In this document: positions 7,593 to 16,169 of the stretch, piece by piece
Numbering within the stretch: position 1 is the stretch's first letter
Layout of the letters: every line of letters begins with the position of its first letter
Source of the DNA: Gammaproteobacteria bacterium
GTDB lineage: Bacteria; Pseudomonadota; Gammaproteobacteria; Enterobacterales; Alteromonadaceae
NCBI GenBank assembly: GCA_018222985.1
Contig: JAAEZG010000003.1
Location: 186,001 to 250,000 of the forward strand
DNA: 64,000 bases
Reading direction: 5' to 3'
Program-made: the position numbers and the translations under genes
Notes under the pieces: model-generated
Seen by the model: the letters and a program-made list of their open reading frames with translations, nothing else
What the model was told of the DNA's origin: nothing
Database searches by the model: none

Positions 7593-9293
7593 TTATATGC
7601 CAAAGTCATCAAACTTAATGTGCTTTGAAGGCACCTTTAGTTGGTCCAACATGGCTAGCGTGGCACGCAACATGGCTGGCGGCCCACACACGTACACATC
7701 GACATGGTTAGGGTGCTGATGCGCTAGCCACTGTTCTGCCAGCTCATGCACCATCATGGGCTTATCGTACCCTGTTGCGGTTGATTCTGCGTCCTCAGGC
7801 ACCTCTGAAACACAACTGTGATAGTCAACGACACCCTGCGCGTGCAGCGCACGAAACTCTTGTTCGTAGCACAGCTCTTCTGGCGTTCTCGCACCGTAGA
7901 AAAAGTGTATGGGCCGTGCCGACGACTGCTTTAGCTCACTTTGAATAAGCGCTCGCAACGGCGCCACGCCGACCCCGCCGCCAATGAATACCTGCATGCG
8001 TTGGCTGGTATTTCTGTCGGTTAGTAAAAACTCACCCATGGGCCCTTCGGCTGTCATTGTGGCGCCAGGCTGTAAACCAAGCAGATAGCTTGAACCAACC
8101 CCGGGGTTTAGCCCAGGCTTTGGCGCTGGCATGCTGCGCACCGCCACCATAAAGGTGTTGTTTGGCATGCGGCTTGGCGCCGCAGCAAACGAGTAATTAC
8201 GCCGCAGCGGTTCATGTTCATTGGCGGTTGGAATAATAAACTGCAAAAACTGGCCGGCTTGGTAAGCAAATGGTTCGGCACGGTCAGCACAGCTAAATGT
8301 CAGTTCGCTCACACTTGGCGACAGCTGACGCTTGTGCTGCAGTACCAAGTTTAGTTGCTCGGCACCTTGATTCACCACACTAACCTTGGCTTTCGCATCA
8401 AACCGGTGCTGACAACCTAAGCGAATGCCTTGCGCAAGCTGACTATCCGTTAGCAACTGCTTATCGGCTGCATTGGGGGCTGGCACATTCGCGCTAAAAC
8501 GAACCGTGCATAGGCCACAGGTACCGCCGCCACCGCAGGCACTGGCAATGGGTTGCTCACGCTTCTGAAAATACGCCAAATAGCTTGGCCGTTGGCGCGG
8601 GTTCAAGTCGCCACGAACTAGGTTGCGGCCCAATAAAATGAGCCCCGACAAAGCAAACCACAGCATGAACAGCGCCGCGCTTACCATCAATAAATGGTTA
8701 AAGTTACGAGCGCCACTGTAGTCCATAAAATGCAGGCGGAAGGCCCAGTCGCCAAACACCCAAAGTTTATTGCGATGATCAACAATAGTGCCTGAGGCGC
8801 TGTCGACATAAATGCGAGTAGCCAAGTCGTCGGCAAAATTCACCCGATAACCTGGCCCTTGCCAACCATAAAGCTCGTCGCTATTTTCCACCGCAGAAAC
8901 GTGGCTAACACGACCAGGCCCACGGTAGCCAGCCTGAGCGATTTGGGTAGCCAGTTCGGCAGACGTATGCCAGAGCGCCCCTGTGCTGGCATTGAAATAT
9001 TCAGTGCCGCGCTCGGTGCTAATGACATATTGCGGCACGCCATGCACAAGACGCACCGACACACTTTGTATGGTGTTCGCCGTTAACGGCAGCTGCTTAA
9101 GCGGCACCATAGCAGTGCCCGTTGATGCACTCTGTAAGGCATCATGAACATGAGTTTGCTGACGATACTGGTGTGCTTCAAGCGTACGATGCCCAGCAAT
9201 CGAGAAATACATGCCGGTGATCAACCAAATCATCACCTGCACACCAATAATTAAGCTTGTCCAGCGGTGTAGCCATTGTAAGAAACGCATCAT
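7593..9293 (-). CDS. PepSY membrane protein fused to ferredoxin and flavin reductase domains
   Basis: A 566-residue inner-membrane oxidoreductase. Residues 1-225 are a PepSY-type membrane part with helices at about 10-32 and 195-220, and conserved histidines (LHRW, LHFMDY, FNHLLM) that could bind haem. Residues 245-310 form a plant-type [2Fe-2S] domain with Cys ligands in ACGGGGTCGLC and a later GCQH. Residues about 315-566 are an FAD/NAD(P)-binding reductase with the RRNYSFA flavin motif, GGGVGVAPLRAL, and the CGPPAML end. The architecture suggests electron transfer from NAD(P)H to a membrane acceptor. By comparison with PepSY-reductase proteins a role in ferric-siderophore or quinone reduction is possible, but that is inference. 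It overlaps the next PepSY gene by 4 bp. Confidence 0.85.
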   Translation of the reverse strand: MMRFLQWLHRWTSLIIGVQVMIWLITGMYFSIAGHRTLEAHQYRQQTHVHDALQSASTGTAMVPLKQLPLTANTIQSVSVRLVHGVPQYVISTERGTEYFNASTGALWHTSAELATQIAQAGYRGPGRVSHVSAVENSDELYGWQGPGYRVNFADDLATRIYVDSASGTIVDHRNKLWVFGDWAFRLHFMDYSGARNFNHLLMVSAALFMLWFALSGLILLGRNLVRGDLNPRQRPSYLAYFQKREQPIASACGGGGTCGLCTVRFSANVPAPNAADKQLLTDSQLAQGIRLGCQHRFDAKAKVSVVNQGAEQLNLVLQHKRQLSPSVSELTFSCADRAEPFAYQAGQFLQFIIPTANEHEPLRRNYSFAAAPSRMPNNTFMVAVRSMPAPKPGLNPGVGSSYLLGLQPGATMTAEGPMGEFLLTDRNTSQRMQVFIGGGVGVAPLRALIQSELKQSSARPIHFFYGARTPEELCYEQEFRALHAQGVVDYHSCVSEVPEDAESTATGYDKPMMVHELAEQWLAHQHPNHVDVYVCGPPAMLRATLAMLDQLKVPSKHIKFDDFGI

Positions 9294-10018
9294 GAGCGCC
9301 CCCTAACGGCTTGGCGCCGAAAAATGGTGACTATGATCAGCAGTACGCCGGTAAACATAAACAGCGCGTTGCCAATAATGACCGCTCGCAACAGGTTGTT
9401 CTGAATGTCTGAGCGCGTGTCATAGTCCATAATGTGCAGCATCCACATAAGGTCAAAACCACGCCAATAGGTGTGTCGCTTGCTAACCAGCTCGCCAGTT
9501 ATGGCCGAGAAATACAAACTGGTGCTGCCGCTGTCGCCAAAGTTAGCCTGCCAAACCGGTAGCAAGCTCGGGCTTATTTCACTCGGAGCATTTTCAGTAA
9601 GCAAGGTTAGTTGTGCCAATGGCGCCTCGCCAAGTGCATAAGTGCGTTTAGCAATCGCGCTTATCGCGTCAGCGCTAAGCGTAATAGGTTGCAGTGTTTG
9701 TGCATCAAGCAACTGCGTTTTACCGCGCCGCGTTATGTGGTACACCGGGCGTGGTTGCTCATTCAGCCACAAGCTGGTGAGGGTAATCTGCGTTGCTCGT
9801 GGAAAGCGCTCAACCACCGCAGAAAATTGTTCTACCGTTGGCTGGGCTATGCTGCTTTGGTGGCTTGGCTTCACTAAGTGGTTACCGTGAATAAACGGCA
9901 ATTCAAACAGCACCATGTAGGCACCGCTAATGCTCCACAGCACCATTTGCAAGCCAACCAAAAGGGCTAACCAACGGTGCCAATGGCGCCAACGGTTGGC
10001 GTTGATTTGTTGTGTCAT
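9290..10018 (-). CDS. PepSY-associated membrane protein
   Basis: A 242-residue protein with the same plan as the N-terminal part of its downstream partner: an N-terminal helix preceded by RHWHRW (residues 11-36), a periplasmic PepSY-like middle, the sequence LMWMLHIMDYD near 190, and a final helix ending in basic residues. It is upstream gene of a two-gene operon, with a 4-bp overlap. It resembles a PepSY paralogue lacking the reductase, which suggests that the two work as a membrane pair. No SD is well placed before the ATG. The function is not established. Confidence 0.75.
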   Translation of the reverse strand: MTQQINANRWRHWHRWLALLVGLQMVLWSISGAYMVLFELPFIHGNHLVKPSHQSSIAQPTVEQFSAVVERFPRATQITLTSLWLNEQPRPVYHITRRGKTQLLDAQTLQPITLSADAISAIAKRTYALGEAPLAQLTLLTENAPSEISPSLLPVWQANFGDSGSTSLYFSAITGELVSKRHTYWRGFDLMWMLHIMDYDTRSDIQNNLLRAVIIGNALFMFTGVLLIIVTIFRRQAVRGRS

Positions 10019-10025
10019 CTCGTTA

Positions 10026-10049
10026 CGCTATTTGTTGTTGTAAATAGCG
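10026..10049. repeat. Short inverted repeat before the PepSY operon
   Basis: The arms CGCTATTT (10026-10033) and AAATAGCG (10042-10049) flank an 8-nt centre, ending 8 bp before the PepSY gene start. It may be an operator or a leader hairpin covering the translation start region. It does not resemble a Fur box. Confidence 0.5.
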
Positions 10050-10172
10050 CTTAAAGTACCTCAAATTGGCTTAGGCCACCACCCCGACAAGTTAGCATGC
10101 AGAATTTTCATCGCGTTTTTAATTGTCACCGCCGCACAACAATGCCAAAATTCAGCACCGTTTTAACATTTT

Positions 10173-11228
10173 GTGAGTGACATGTTTTTACTTATCGTTT
10201 TTGCTTTTATTGCTGTTGGCATTTCGTTTTTGTGCTCTATTTTGGAAGCTGCGTTGCTGTCTATTACGCCAAGCTATGTGGCCCAGCTAAAGGAACAACA
10301 GCCCAAGCTACATGCCAAATTGCAGAAGTTAAAAACCAATATTGATCAGCCGTTAGCGGCTATTTTGACCTTAAACACCGTCGCTCACACAGCCGGCGCT
10401 GCCGGTGTGGGCGCACAGGTAGGCGTGGTGTTTGGTGATGGTTACTTAGCGGTGGCCTCAGCAGTGATGACCGTGCTTATTTTGGTGCTCTCAGAAATTT
10501 TGCCAAAAACCATTGGTGCCAAGTTCTGGCGTCAGTTGGCACCCATGCTACCGGGCGTTTTGAATTTCTTGATTATGATATTGCGCCCATTCATTTGGAT
10601 GTCTGATCAAATTACTAAGCGTATTGGCGGCGAAGAACATGTGGATGTGCGCTCAGAAATTAAAGCACTTTCAACGCTTGGCCATGAACAAAAACTGATT
10701 GATAGCGATGAGCGTCGGGTGATTAATAACATGCTCGACTTACACACGATTCGGGTACGGGATGTGATGACACCGCGCACAGTTTGTGAGTCGGTGCGCC
10801 CTGATGAAACCATTAGTGAGTTTTTGTACCAAGTGAAAGCCATGCCCTACTCGCGCTTTCCAATTATTGATGCCGACGAAGTACCACACGGTATTATTTT
10901 GCGTAGCGAAGCGCTTGAGTCTGAAACCGACAAAACCGTGAATGAACTCGCGCGCGACGTGGAAGTGGTTTCTGAAACCGTTGACGTTGAACAAGTCATG
11001 CGCCTGTTTTTAGACAAACGCCAGCACATGGCTTTGGTATTTGACGAACACGGTACTTGGATGGGTTTGATTACCCTTGAAGATATTATCGAGACCATTT
11101 TGGGCCAGCCCATTATGGACGAAACCGATACGGTTCCAAGCCTGCGCCGCTATGCTCAGCAACGCTGGGACAAGCGTCTTAAACAAAGCCAACCGCTAGA
11201 CAATTCACCCGCCAACGAAAAAAACTAG
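10173..11228 (+). CDS. CNNM/DUF21 membrane protein with CBS pair (HlyC/CorC family)
   Basis: A 351-residue protein. Residues 1-165 are the DUF21/CNNM membrane domain with helices at about 4-26, 60-80, 90-112 and 120-140. A paired CBS module follows at about 190-310, starting at VRDVMTPRTVCESV and including HMALVFDEHGTWMGLITLEDI. The C-terminal CorC_HlyC domain seen in longer relatives is absent; only a basic tail remains. Homologues are implicated in Mg2+/Co2+ handling, not proven here. The start is uncertain: GTG at 10173 gives MSDM, and ATG at 10182 is possible; neither has a strong ribosome site. It is divergent from the PepSY operon. Confidence 0.85.
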   Translation: MSDMFLLIVFAFIAVGISFLCSILEAALLSITPSYVAQLKEQQPKLHAKLQKLKTNIDQPLAAILTLNTVAHTAGAAGVGAQVGVVFGDGYLAVASAVMTVLILVLSEILPKTIGAKFWRQLAPMLPGVLNFLIMILRPFIWMSDQITKRIGGEEHVDVRSEIKALSTLGHEQKLIDSDERRVINNMLDLHTIRVRDVMTPRTVCESVRPDETISEFLYQVKAMPYSRFPIIDADEVPHGIILRSEALESETDKTVNELARDVEVVSETVDVEQVMRLFLDKRQHMALVFDEHGTWMGLITLEDIIETILGQPIMDETDTVPSLRRYAQQRWDKRLKQSQPLDNSPANEKN

Positions 11229-11248
11229 CTTGTGTAGTGGGGGACGCG

Positions 11249-11254
11249 TATAAT
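11249..11254 (+). promoter_or_regulatory. -10 box of the typA promoter
   Basis: A consensus TATAAT in the context GCGTATAATACG lies 62 bp before the typA start. The -35 region at 16-18 bp spacing is poor (TAGCTT), so only the -10 is supported. Confidence 0.5.
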
Positions 11255-11316
11255 ACGCCGCTATTTTAACCAATGGCGGTTCACACCGTCCCCTCGTGTT
11301 TTTACAGGCTTTATTA

Positions 11317-13155
11317 ATGACTATTCAAGCGACTGAACTTTCCAAGCTGCGCAATATTGCAATTATCGCGCACGTTGACCATGGCAAAACAACCCTGGTT
11401 GATAAACTTCTGCAACAATCGGGCACTTTAGAAAGCCGCGGTGGCGCAGAAGAACGTGTCATGGACTCCAACGATCTTGAAAAAGAACGTGGCATTACCA
11501 TTTTGGCCAAAAACACGGCGGTTAATTACAAAGACTACCGTATTAACATTCTTGATACGCCAGGGCACGCCGACTTCGGTGGTGAAGTGGAGCGCGTACT
11601 GTCCATGGCCGACTCGGTACTGTTGGTGGTTGACGCCGTTGACGGCCCAATGCCACAAACCCGTTTCGTAACGCAAAAAGCGTTCGCCCATGGCTTGAAG
11701 CCTATTGTGGTTATTAACAAAATTGACCGCCCAGGCGCGCGCCCAGATTGGGTTATGGACCAAGTGTTCGACTTGTTCGACAACTTAGGCGGCACTGACG
11801 AGCAGTTAGATTTTCCAGTGGTTTATGCTTCGGCATTGAACGGCTGGGCGACGTTAGATTACAACAACGTGACTGACAACATGGAAGCGTTGTTTGAAAC
11901 CATTCTTGAAAAAGTATCGCCACCAGACGCTGACCGTGACGGTGCACTGCAAATGCAAATTTCACAGCTTGATTACTCAAGCTACGTGGGCATTATCGGT
12001 ATCGGCCGTATTAAGCGCGGTACCTTGAAGCTGAACCAGCAGGTAACCATTGTTGGTGCCGACGGTACCAAGCGTAACGGCAAAGTTGGCCAAATTTTTG
12101 GTTACTTGGGCCTTGACCGTATTGAAACTGACCAAGCCAGTGCCGGTGACATTGTTGCTGTAACTGGTTTGGGTGAGCTTAAAATTTCTGACACCGTGTG
12201 TGCGGCAAGTACCGTTGAAGCGTTACCAGCACTGAGCGTGGATGAACCAACAGTAACCATGACTTTCCAGGTAAACACCTCACCGTTTGCCGGTAAAGAA
12301 GGTAAATTCGTGACCTCACGTCAAATTCTTGAGCGCTTGCAGCAAGAATTGAAGCACAACGTTGCATTGCGCGTTGAAGAAACCGACAACCCTGACCGCT
12401 TCCGCGTGTCTGGTCGTGGCGAATTGCACTTAGGCGTATTGATTGAAAACATGCGTCGTCAAGGTTTCGAATTAGCGGTATCTCGCCCAGAAGTAATTTT
12501 GAAAGAAGAAAACGGTGTAACCCTTGAACCGTTTGAAAACTTGACTGTTGATATTGAAGAGCAGCATCAAGGCCCTGTCATGGAAAAACTCGGCATCCGT
12601 AAAGCGGAAATGACCGACATGACCCCAGATGGTAAAGGCCGTGTGCGTATCGACTTTAGCGTTCCAAGTCGTGGTTTGATTGGTTTCCAAACTGAATTTA
12701 TGACGCTTACTTCAGGTTCTGGCTTAATGTACAAAACCTTTGACCATTACGGCCCGCATAAAGGCGGCAAAATTGGTCAACGCGTTAATGGTGTGTTGAT
12801 TTCAAATGCTACTGGTAAAGCTTTAACCTATGCGCTTTTCAACTTGCAAGAACGTGGCAAGCTAATGGCTTCTCACGGTGATGAAGTTTACGAAGGACAA
12901 ATCATTGGTGTTCATAACCGTGGTAATGACTTAACCGTGAACTGTCTGAAAGGCAAGCAGCTAACCAACGTACGTGCATCAGGAACGGATGACGCCTTGA
13001 CCTTGTCACCGCCGATTCGCTTAACGCTTGAGCAAGCACTTGAGTTTATTGATGACGACGAGCTAGTAGAAATTACACCGAAATCGATTCGTATTCGTAA
13101 GCGTTTACTAACTGAGAACGATCGCAAGCGTGCGAGCCGTAGCAAAGAAGACTAA
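11317..13155 (+). CDS. typA: Ribosome-associated translational GTPase TypA/BipA
   Basis: Ribosome-binding GTPase needed for 50S assembly and growth at low temperature or under stress. The start at 11317 ([20 protein letters not shown]) fits the family N-terminus; the frame is open 7 codons further upstream. At 612 residues it is normal length. The G motifs are complete: [23 protein letters not shown] and NKIDR. After the G domain come the beta-barrel domain, the two EF-G-like domains and the BipA-specific C-terminus ([16 protein letters not shown] through [15 protein letters not shown]). A symmetric terminator follows directly, so it is transcribed alone. Confidence 0.98.
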   Translation: MTIQATELSKLRNIAIIAHVDHGKTTLVDKLLQQSGTLESRGGAEERVMDSNDLEKERGITILAKNTAVNYKDYRINILDTPGHADFGGEVERVLSMADSVLLVVDAVDGPMPQTRFVTQKAFAHGLKPIVVINKIDRPGARPDWVMDQVFDLFDNLGGTDEQLDFPVVYASALNGWATLDYNNVTDNMEALFETILEKVSPPDADRDGALQMQISQLDYSSYVGIIGIGRIKRGTLKLNQQVTIVGADGTKRNGKVGQIFGYLGLDRIETDQASAGDIVAVTGLGELKISDTVCAASTVEALPALSVDEPTVTMTFQVNTSPFAGKEGKFVTSRQILERLQQELKHNVALRVEETDNPDRFRVSGRGELHLGVLIENMRRQGFELAVSRPEVILKEENGVTLEPFENLTVDIEEQHQGPVMEKLGIRKAEMTDMTPDGKGRVRIDFSVPSRGLIGFQTEFMTLTSGSGLMYKTFDHYGPHKGGKIGQRVNGVLISNATGKALTYALFNLQERGKLMASHGDEVYEGQIIGVHNRGNDLTVNCLKGKQLTNVRASGTDDALTLSPPIRLTLEQALEFIDDDELVEITPKSIRIRKRLLTENDRKRASRSKED

Positions 13156-13173
13156 GCTTTCGGTTTAGTTTGA

Positions 13174-13203
13174 GAAAAAAAGCGCCGAATAGGCGCTTTT
13201 TTC
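13174..13203. terminator. Bidirectional rho-independent terminator
   Basis: A7-GCGCC (13175-13186), loop GAATA, GGCGC-T6 (13192-13202). The stem is flanked by an A-run and a T-run, so it works in both directions. It lies between typA (plus) and the small lysine-rich gene (minus), which converge here. Confidence 0.92.
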
Positions 13204-13206
13204 TTA

Positions 13207-13290
13207 TTAGTCATGGCTTTTGTTTTTTTTCTCACGACGTTTTTCTTTTAGCGTTTTTTGTGGTTTCTTTTTCTCTTTCTCTTTACTCAT
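13207..13290 (-). CDS. Small lysine-rich protein, 27 residues
   Basis: Minus-strand ATG at 13288-13290, stop TAA at 13207-13209. The product begins MSKEKEKKKPQKTLKEKRRE and ends KKNKSHD: strongly basic with no hydrophobic stretch. A GGAGC ribosome site lies 5 bases before the ATG. The start overlaps the end of the GreA-like gene by 8 bp, so the two are probably translationally coupled, and a terminator follows at once. Similar tiny KTLKEKR-type proteins occur in other gammaproteobacteria as far as I recall. Nucleic-acid or ribosome binding is a guess from charge alone. Confidence 0.65.
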   Translation of the reverse strand: MSKEKEKKKPQKTLKEKRREKKNKSHD

Positions 13291-13693
13291 TACTCGCTCC
13301 TTTACGGTTGAGTGCTATTAAACGCCAACGACTTTCGCTGGCCCCTAAAACGACCGAAAATTCTGCGCCTAGCGGCAATGCAAGCAGTGCCAACCCAATC
13401 GGCGACAGGTAGGACACTTGCCCCCGATCGGGGTTGGCACGGCTTGGCTCGACAAGCTGAAACGTTAAGGCCTGACCTGCGCGGCCATGGGATAAAATTT
13501 GCCGAACGGTCACTTCAGACCCGACTTCTGCTAATGGGTGAATACGTGATGAGCGCTGCTGCAGTTGCTCAAAACGATGCATGAGATCAGACAGCAGCAA
13601 AGGGTGCTGCAACACCCGGTGTTGCTGGCACTGAAACAAACGATGATTAAAACACGAGGCTGAGTTGCAATAACTCAATACACGCGCAAGCAC
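13283..13693 (-). CDS. GreA/GreB C-terminal-domain protein, Rnk-like
   Basis: A 136-residue protein. The C-terminal half (about 55-130) resembles the FKBP-like domain of GreA/GreB and Rnk: EVGSEVTVRQI, then QVSYLSPIGLALLALPLGAE, the usual family signature. The N-terminal half (1-50) is helical and rich in Gln/Arg/His, without the acidic-tipped coiled coil of true Gre factors. I therefore expect binding to RNA polymerase without transcript-cleavage activity, as proposed for Rnk; this is inference. The start is a GTG at 13691-13693 with AGGAG eight bases upstream; an overlapping ATG is in another frame and stops at once. The downstream small gene overlaps it. Confidence 0.75.
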   Translation of the reverse strand: MLARVLSYCNSASCFNHRLFQCQQHRVLQHPLLLSDLMHRFEQLQQRSSRIHPLAEVGSEVTVRQILSHGRAGQALTFQLVEPSRANPDRGQVSYLSPIGLALLALPLGAEFSVVLGASESRWRLIALNRKGASNE

Positions 13694-13755
13694 GGCATTT
13701 ACTCCTACCGAACTGAAACACGAACAATTATTAGAATTTGAGAATTAACGAATCG

Positions 13756-13779
13756 GCCGACTGCGAATGCGCAATCGGC
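13756..13779 (-). terminator. Hairpin between hemolysin III and the GreA-like gene
   Basis: GCCGACTGCG (13756-13765) pairs with CGCAATCGGC (13770-13779) around a 4-nt loop, with one G-U in the RNA. It lies 111 nt downstream of the hemolysin III stop. No U-tract follows, so termination is uncertain. The rest of 13694-13889 shows nothing else I can name. Confidence 0.4.
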
Positions 13780-13889
13780 TTAAACTGGAAAGGTAAGTGC
13801 GGTACTTTGAATTGAAAAATCAGCTTTAAACATGGCTTCCTCACTATGCGGAGCAGACCATAGCCCTTTCAGATCAGAAAGGCAAGCCC

Positions 13890-14546
13890 TTAAACTATGT
13901 CGGGTTGCGGCAGCACAAAATAGAACACGGAAAAGAAGTGCAACACACTGCCAGCCAATACAAATAGGTGCCAAATAGCGTGGTGGAAACGCAGCGATTT
14001 CCACACGTAAAATATCACGCCGAAGGTGTAGGCAAGGCCACCGGCTAGTAATAGCCACAAACCACCTGGCTCAACGCTGTCTATCATGGGTTTGATCATG
14101 ATTAAGGCCATCCAACCCATACCGAGGTACAGACTTAAAGAGAGCCATTTTTTACGCTCTTTCATGGCCACTTCCATAATCACGCCAACCACAGCGATGC
14201 CCCACACCACACCTAATAAACTCCAACCCCATGGCCCTCGTAAGTTCACCAAGGCAAAAGGTGTGTAAGTACCCGCTATCAACACATATATTGCCGCATG
14301 GTCCATTTGTTGAAAAAATGCTTTTACGCGTGGCCACGGAAATGCGTGGTACAGCGTTGAAGCAAGGTACAGCAATATAAGGCTAGCACCATAAATGCTG
14401 GCGCTGACAACATGAAAGGTGTCGCCGTATGAAACCGCCCATACCAGCATAAATATAAGCCCAACAATGGCGGCAATAGCGCCTACACCGTGGGTTAATG
14501 CGTGGGCAATTTCTTCAGCAATGGTGTAGGCTTTTGTTTTACTCAC
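13890..14546 (-). CDS. trhA: Hemolysin III / TrhA family membrane protein
   Basis: A 218-residue integral membrane protein of the PAQR/HlyIII family with seven helices. It shows the family signatures EEIAHALTHGVGAIAA near the N-terminus, STLYHAFPWPRVKAFFQQMDHAAIYVLIAGTYTPF in the middle (histidines and Asp that form the metal site), and FHHAIWHLFVLAGSVLHFF near the end. E. coli TrhA (YqfA) has been linked to membrane energetics; real haemolysis is unproven for most members. The start is GTG at 14544-14546 with only a weak ribosome site. It lies 12 bp after the DUF3081-like gene and is probably co-transcribed with it. Confidence 0.93.
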   Translation of the reverse strand: MSKTKAYTIAEEIAHALTHGVGAIAAIVGLIFMLVWAVSYGDTFHVVSASIYGASLILLYLASTLYHAFPWPRVKAFFQQMDHAAIYVLIAGTYTPFALVNLRGPWGWSLLGVVWGIAVVGVIMEVAMKERKKWLSLSLYLGMGWMALIMIKPMIDSVEPGGLWLLLAGGLAYTFGVIFYVWKSLRFHHAIWHLFVLAGSVLHFFSVFYFVLPQPDIV

Positions 14547-14558
14547 TTCACGGTTTCT

Positions 14559-14843
14559 CTATTTGGTTTCACGCTCGGGCGTATAATGGCCCTTGCTAAT
14601 ATTTTCGAGTGCTTTCATAAAGTTCTCGAATTGGCGTTCATTGTCATAATCAAGGTGGTACTTGTTATGAAACTCAAGTCGCATTTTAACACCATGCCCT
14701 TCAAGAAAAACCGTATACCCGTCAAAGTCTGTGTAACCGGTTATGCCTTCCAGTGTGCGTCGACCTTCATCGTCGGCTTTGCCGTATTCATGAATGGTTT
14801 CAAATGCGTCTAGCACAAGTCGTTGGTCAATATCATTTTTCAT
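14559..14843 (-). CDS. Small DUF3081-like protein
   Basis: A 94-residue soluble, acidic protein of unknown function. The central part (GYTDFDGYTVFLEGHGVKMR) followed by a helical LDYDNERQFENFMKALENI segment recalls the DUF3081 family of marine gammaproteobacteria; I assign this from memory of the pattern, not from a search. A strong ribosome site (GGAGG, 7 bases) precedes the ATG at 14841-14843. It is the first gene of a likely pair with trhA. The region upstream is shared with a divergent TetR gene and its operator, so TetR may control it. Confidence 0.7.
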   Translation of the reverse strand: MKNDIDQRLVLDAFETIHEYGKADDEGRRTLEGITGYTDFDGYTVFLEGHGVKMRLEFHNKYHLDYDNERQFENFMKALENISKGHYTPERETK

Positions 14844-14930
14844 GGCCGACCTCCATTATATAACTGCAAAACAAGTTAAATTGAGCATAGCACTTTAGCT
14901 GTGACTATATGATGAAATTTTCGTTCACTT

Positions 14931-14952
14931 ACATACATGCATGCATGTTTGT
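14931..14952. promoter_or_regulatory. TetR/AcrR-type operator
   Basis: ACATACATGC-ATGCATGTTTGT is a 22-bp palindrome matching its reverse complement at 20 of 22 positions. It lies 46 bp before the TetR start and overlaps where its -35 should be. The left half (TACATACAT with the preceding T) is the same as half of the E. coli AcrR site as I remember it. Autoregulation and possible control of the divergent gene follow by inference. Confidence 0.8.
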
Positions 14953-14963
14953 TTAAATTCGAT

Positions 14964-14969
14964 TATAAT
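14964..14969 (+). promoter_or_regulatory. -10 box of the TetR gene
   Basis: A consensus TATAAT, 29 bp before the GTG start. The -35 position falls inside the palindromic operator, which would let the bound regulator block RNA polymerase. Confidence 0.6.
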
Positions 14970-14998
14970 GTCACCACTTATACGGTACGAGGTGATTT

Positions 14999-15622
14999 GT
15001 GGTTCGTCGAACGAAAGAAGATGCGTTGACAACACGCCAAGAACTGCTTGATGCAGCCGAGCGCTTATTTAGCGAAAAAGGGGTGTCGAATACGTCTATG
15101 AACCAGGTTGCAGAAGCAGCCGGGGTAACGCGTGGCGCTATTTATCACCACTTTGAAAACAAGCTTGATCTTATTGATGCGTTGATGGAGCGAGTACGCC
15201 TGCCTGTTGACGACATGCGTGACGAACTTGCGCAAACTTACCACGGTGACCCAGTTTCATTATTGCGCGCCCGTTGCTTGCATATTATTGGCCAAGTGCA
15301 AGATGACCCGCACACGCAAGCTTTGGTGAATATTCTGCTGCACAAATGTGAGTATGTAGACGACGCTTTGCCGATTCATTTACGCCACTTAAGTGGCCGC
15401 AATGCCTGTATTTCCGAGTGCGTTGCGCTTGCTGATAAAGCCAAACAGCAAGGCTTAATTGACGAGAAGTACGACTCAAAGTCGTGCGTGGTTGCACTAT
15501 TTAGCTTGGTTGATGGCTTAATGTATAACTGGCTGTTAGACCGTGACTATTTTGATTTATCCACCACTGCCCTACAGGCCATAGACACCTTCCTTGCCGG
15601 TTTAAAACCGCGCGGTGCTTAA
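14999..15622 (+). CDS. TetR family regulator, AcrR-like
   Basis: A 207-residue ligand-responsive repressor. The HTH spans about residues 25-55 (TSMNQVAEAAGVTRGAIYHHFENKLDL), a strong TetR signature. The C-terminal ligand domain (60-205) has the shape of the AcrR/MtrR subgroup (ALMERVRLPVDDM, GQVQDDPHTQALVNILLHKCEY). The start is GTG at 14999 with GAGGTG upstream. No pump gene is adjacent; the RND operon 7.5 kb away shows no copy of the operator near its promoter. The target beyond itself is unknown, the divergent DUF3081-trhA pair being the nearest candidate. Confidence 0.9.
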   Translation: MVRRTKEDALTTRQELLDAAERLFSEKGVSNTSMNQVAEAAGVTRGAIYHHFENKLDLIDALMERVRLPVDDMRDELAQTYHGDPVSLLRARCLHIIGQVQDDPHTQALVNILLHKCEYVDDALPIHLRHLSGRNACISECVALADKAKQQGLIDEKYDSKSCVVALFSLVDGLMYNWLLDRDYFDLSTTALQAIDTFLAGLKPRGA

Positions 15623-15654
15623 GCGAGCACCTAAGCCGAGACTGAAGGCGACAA

Positions 15655-16167
15655 TTAGTCGCCTTGCTTCAAGAAATTCTTAATTTGTTCGCTATCAAAC
15701 TGCGCAATAGTGTCGTCACTAGCTTGTGGGCAGCTTAAAAACAACGGAGCCACCCAACTTTGTACCGCTCCCATAACCACCATTAAGTGCGTCATGGCAC
15801 GCATCGCACCTAGCCGCCCTGGCGAGGCGCCGGCTAACAGTACGGTTTTGCCAACCCACGGATTTTGTTCAAGGCGCGTGGTCCAGTCAATGGCGTTCTT
15901 TAGCAATGGTGGTATAGAGCTGTTGTATTCAGGGGTGACAATAACCACTTTAGTGGCGTCGTTAATGGCACTGGCTAACTTTTGAATATTTGACGGTACA
16001 CCGTTCTCTTGTTCGTCGTCGCCATTGTATATTGGCGCATCAAGCTCGGCGGCTGGGTAGGCGTAACACGCCCGACCATCAGCTTCAGCGACCTCACAAA
16101 TACGCTGTTGTAACTTACGATTTACGGACGCACTGCGGCTACTACCGGCAATAATCAATACACTCAT
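15655..16167 (-). CDS. NAD(P)H-dependent FMN reductase family protein
   Basis: A 170-residue flavodoxin-fold enzyme. The FMN phosphate loop reads GSSRSASVNRKL (residues 8-19). The second family signature is TPEYNSSIPPLLKNAIDW (about 78-95), and AGASPGRLGAMRAM follows near 114. Family members reduce FMN, quinones, azo dyes or chromate; the substrate here cannot be told. The ribosome site GAGGG overlaps the stop region of the upstream lipoprotein gene, 2 bp away, so the two form an operon. Confidence 0.88.
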   Translation of the reverse strand: MSVLIIAGSSRSASVNRKLQQRICEVAEADGRACYAYPAAELDAPIYNGDDEQENGVPSNIQKLASAINDATKVVIVTPEYNSSIPPLLKNAIDWTTRLEQNPWVGKTVLLAGASPGRLGAMRAMTHLMVVMGAVQSWVAPLFLSCPQASDDTIAQFDSEQIKNFLKQGD

Positions 16168-16169
16168 GC

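Noticed and set aside
11325-11980. Several long minus-strand open frames inside typA
   Set aside because: They mirror the strong coding frame of typA. Translations lack any family motif and no ribosome sites are placed before them.
13780-14058. Open frame of 92 codons overlapping the end of trhA
   Set aside because: It lies antiparallel or shifted to a recognised membrane protein and has no ribosome site or family motif.
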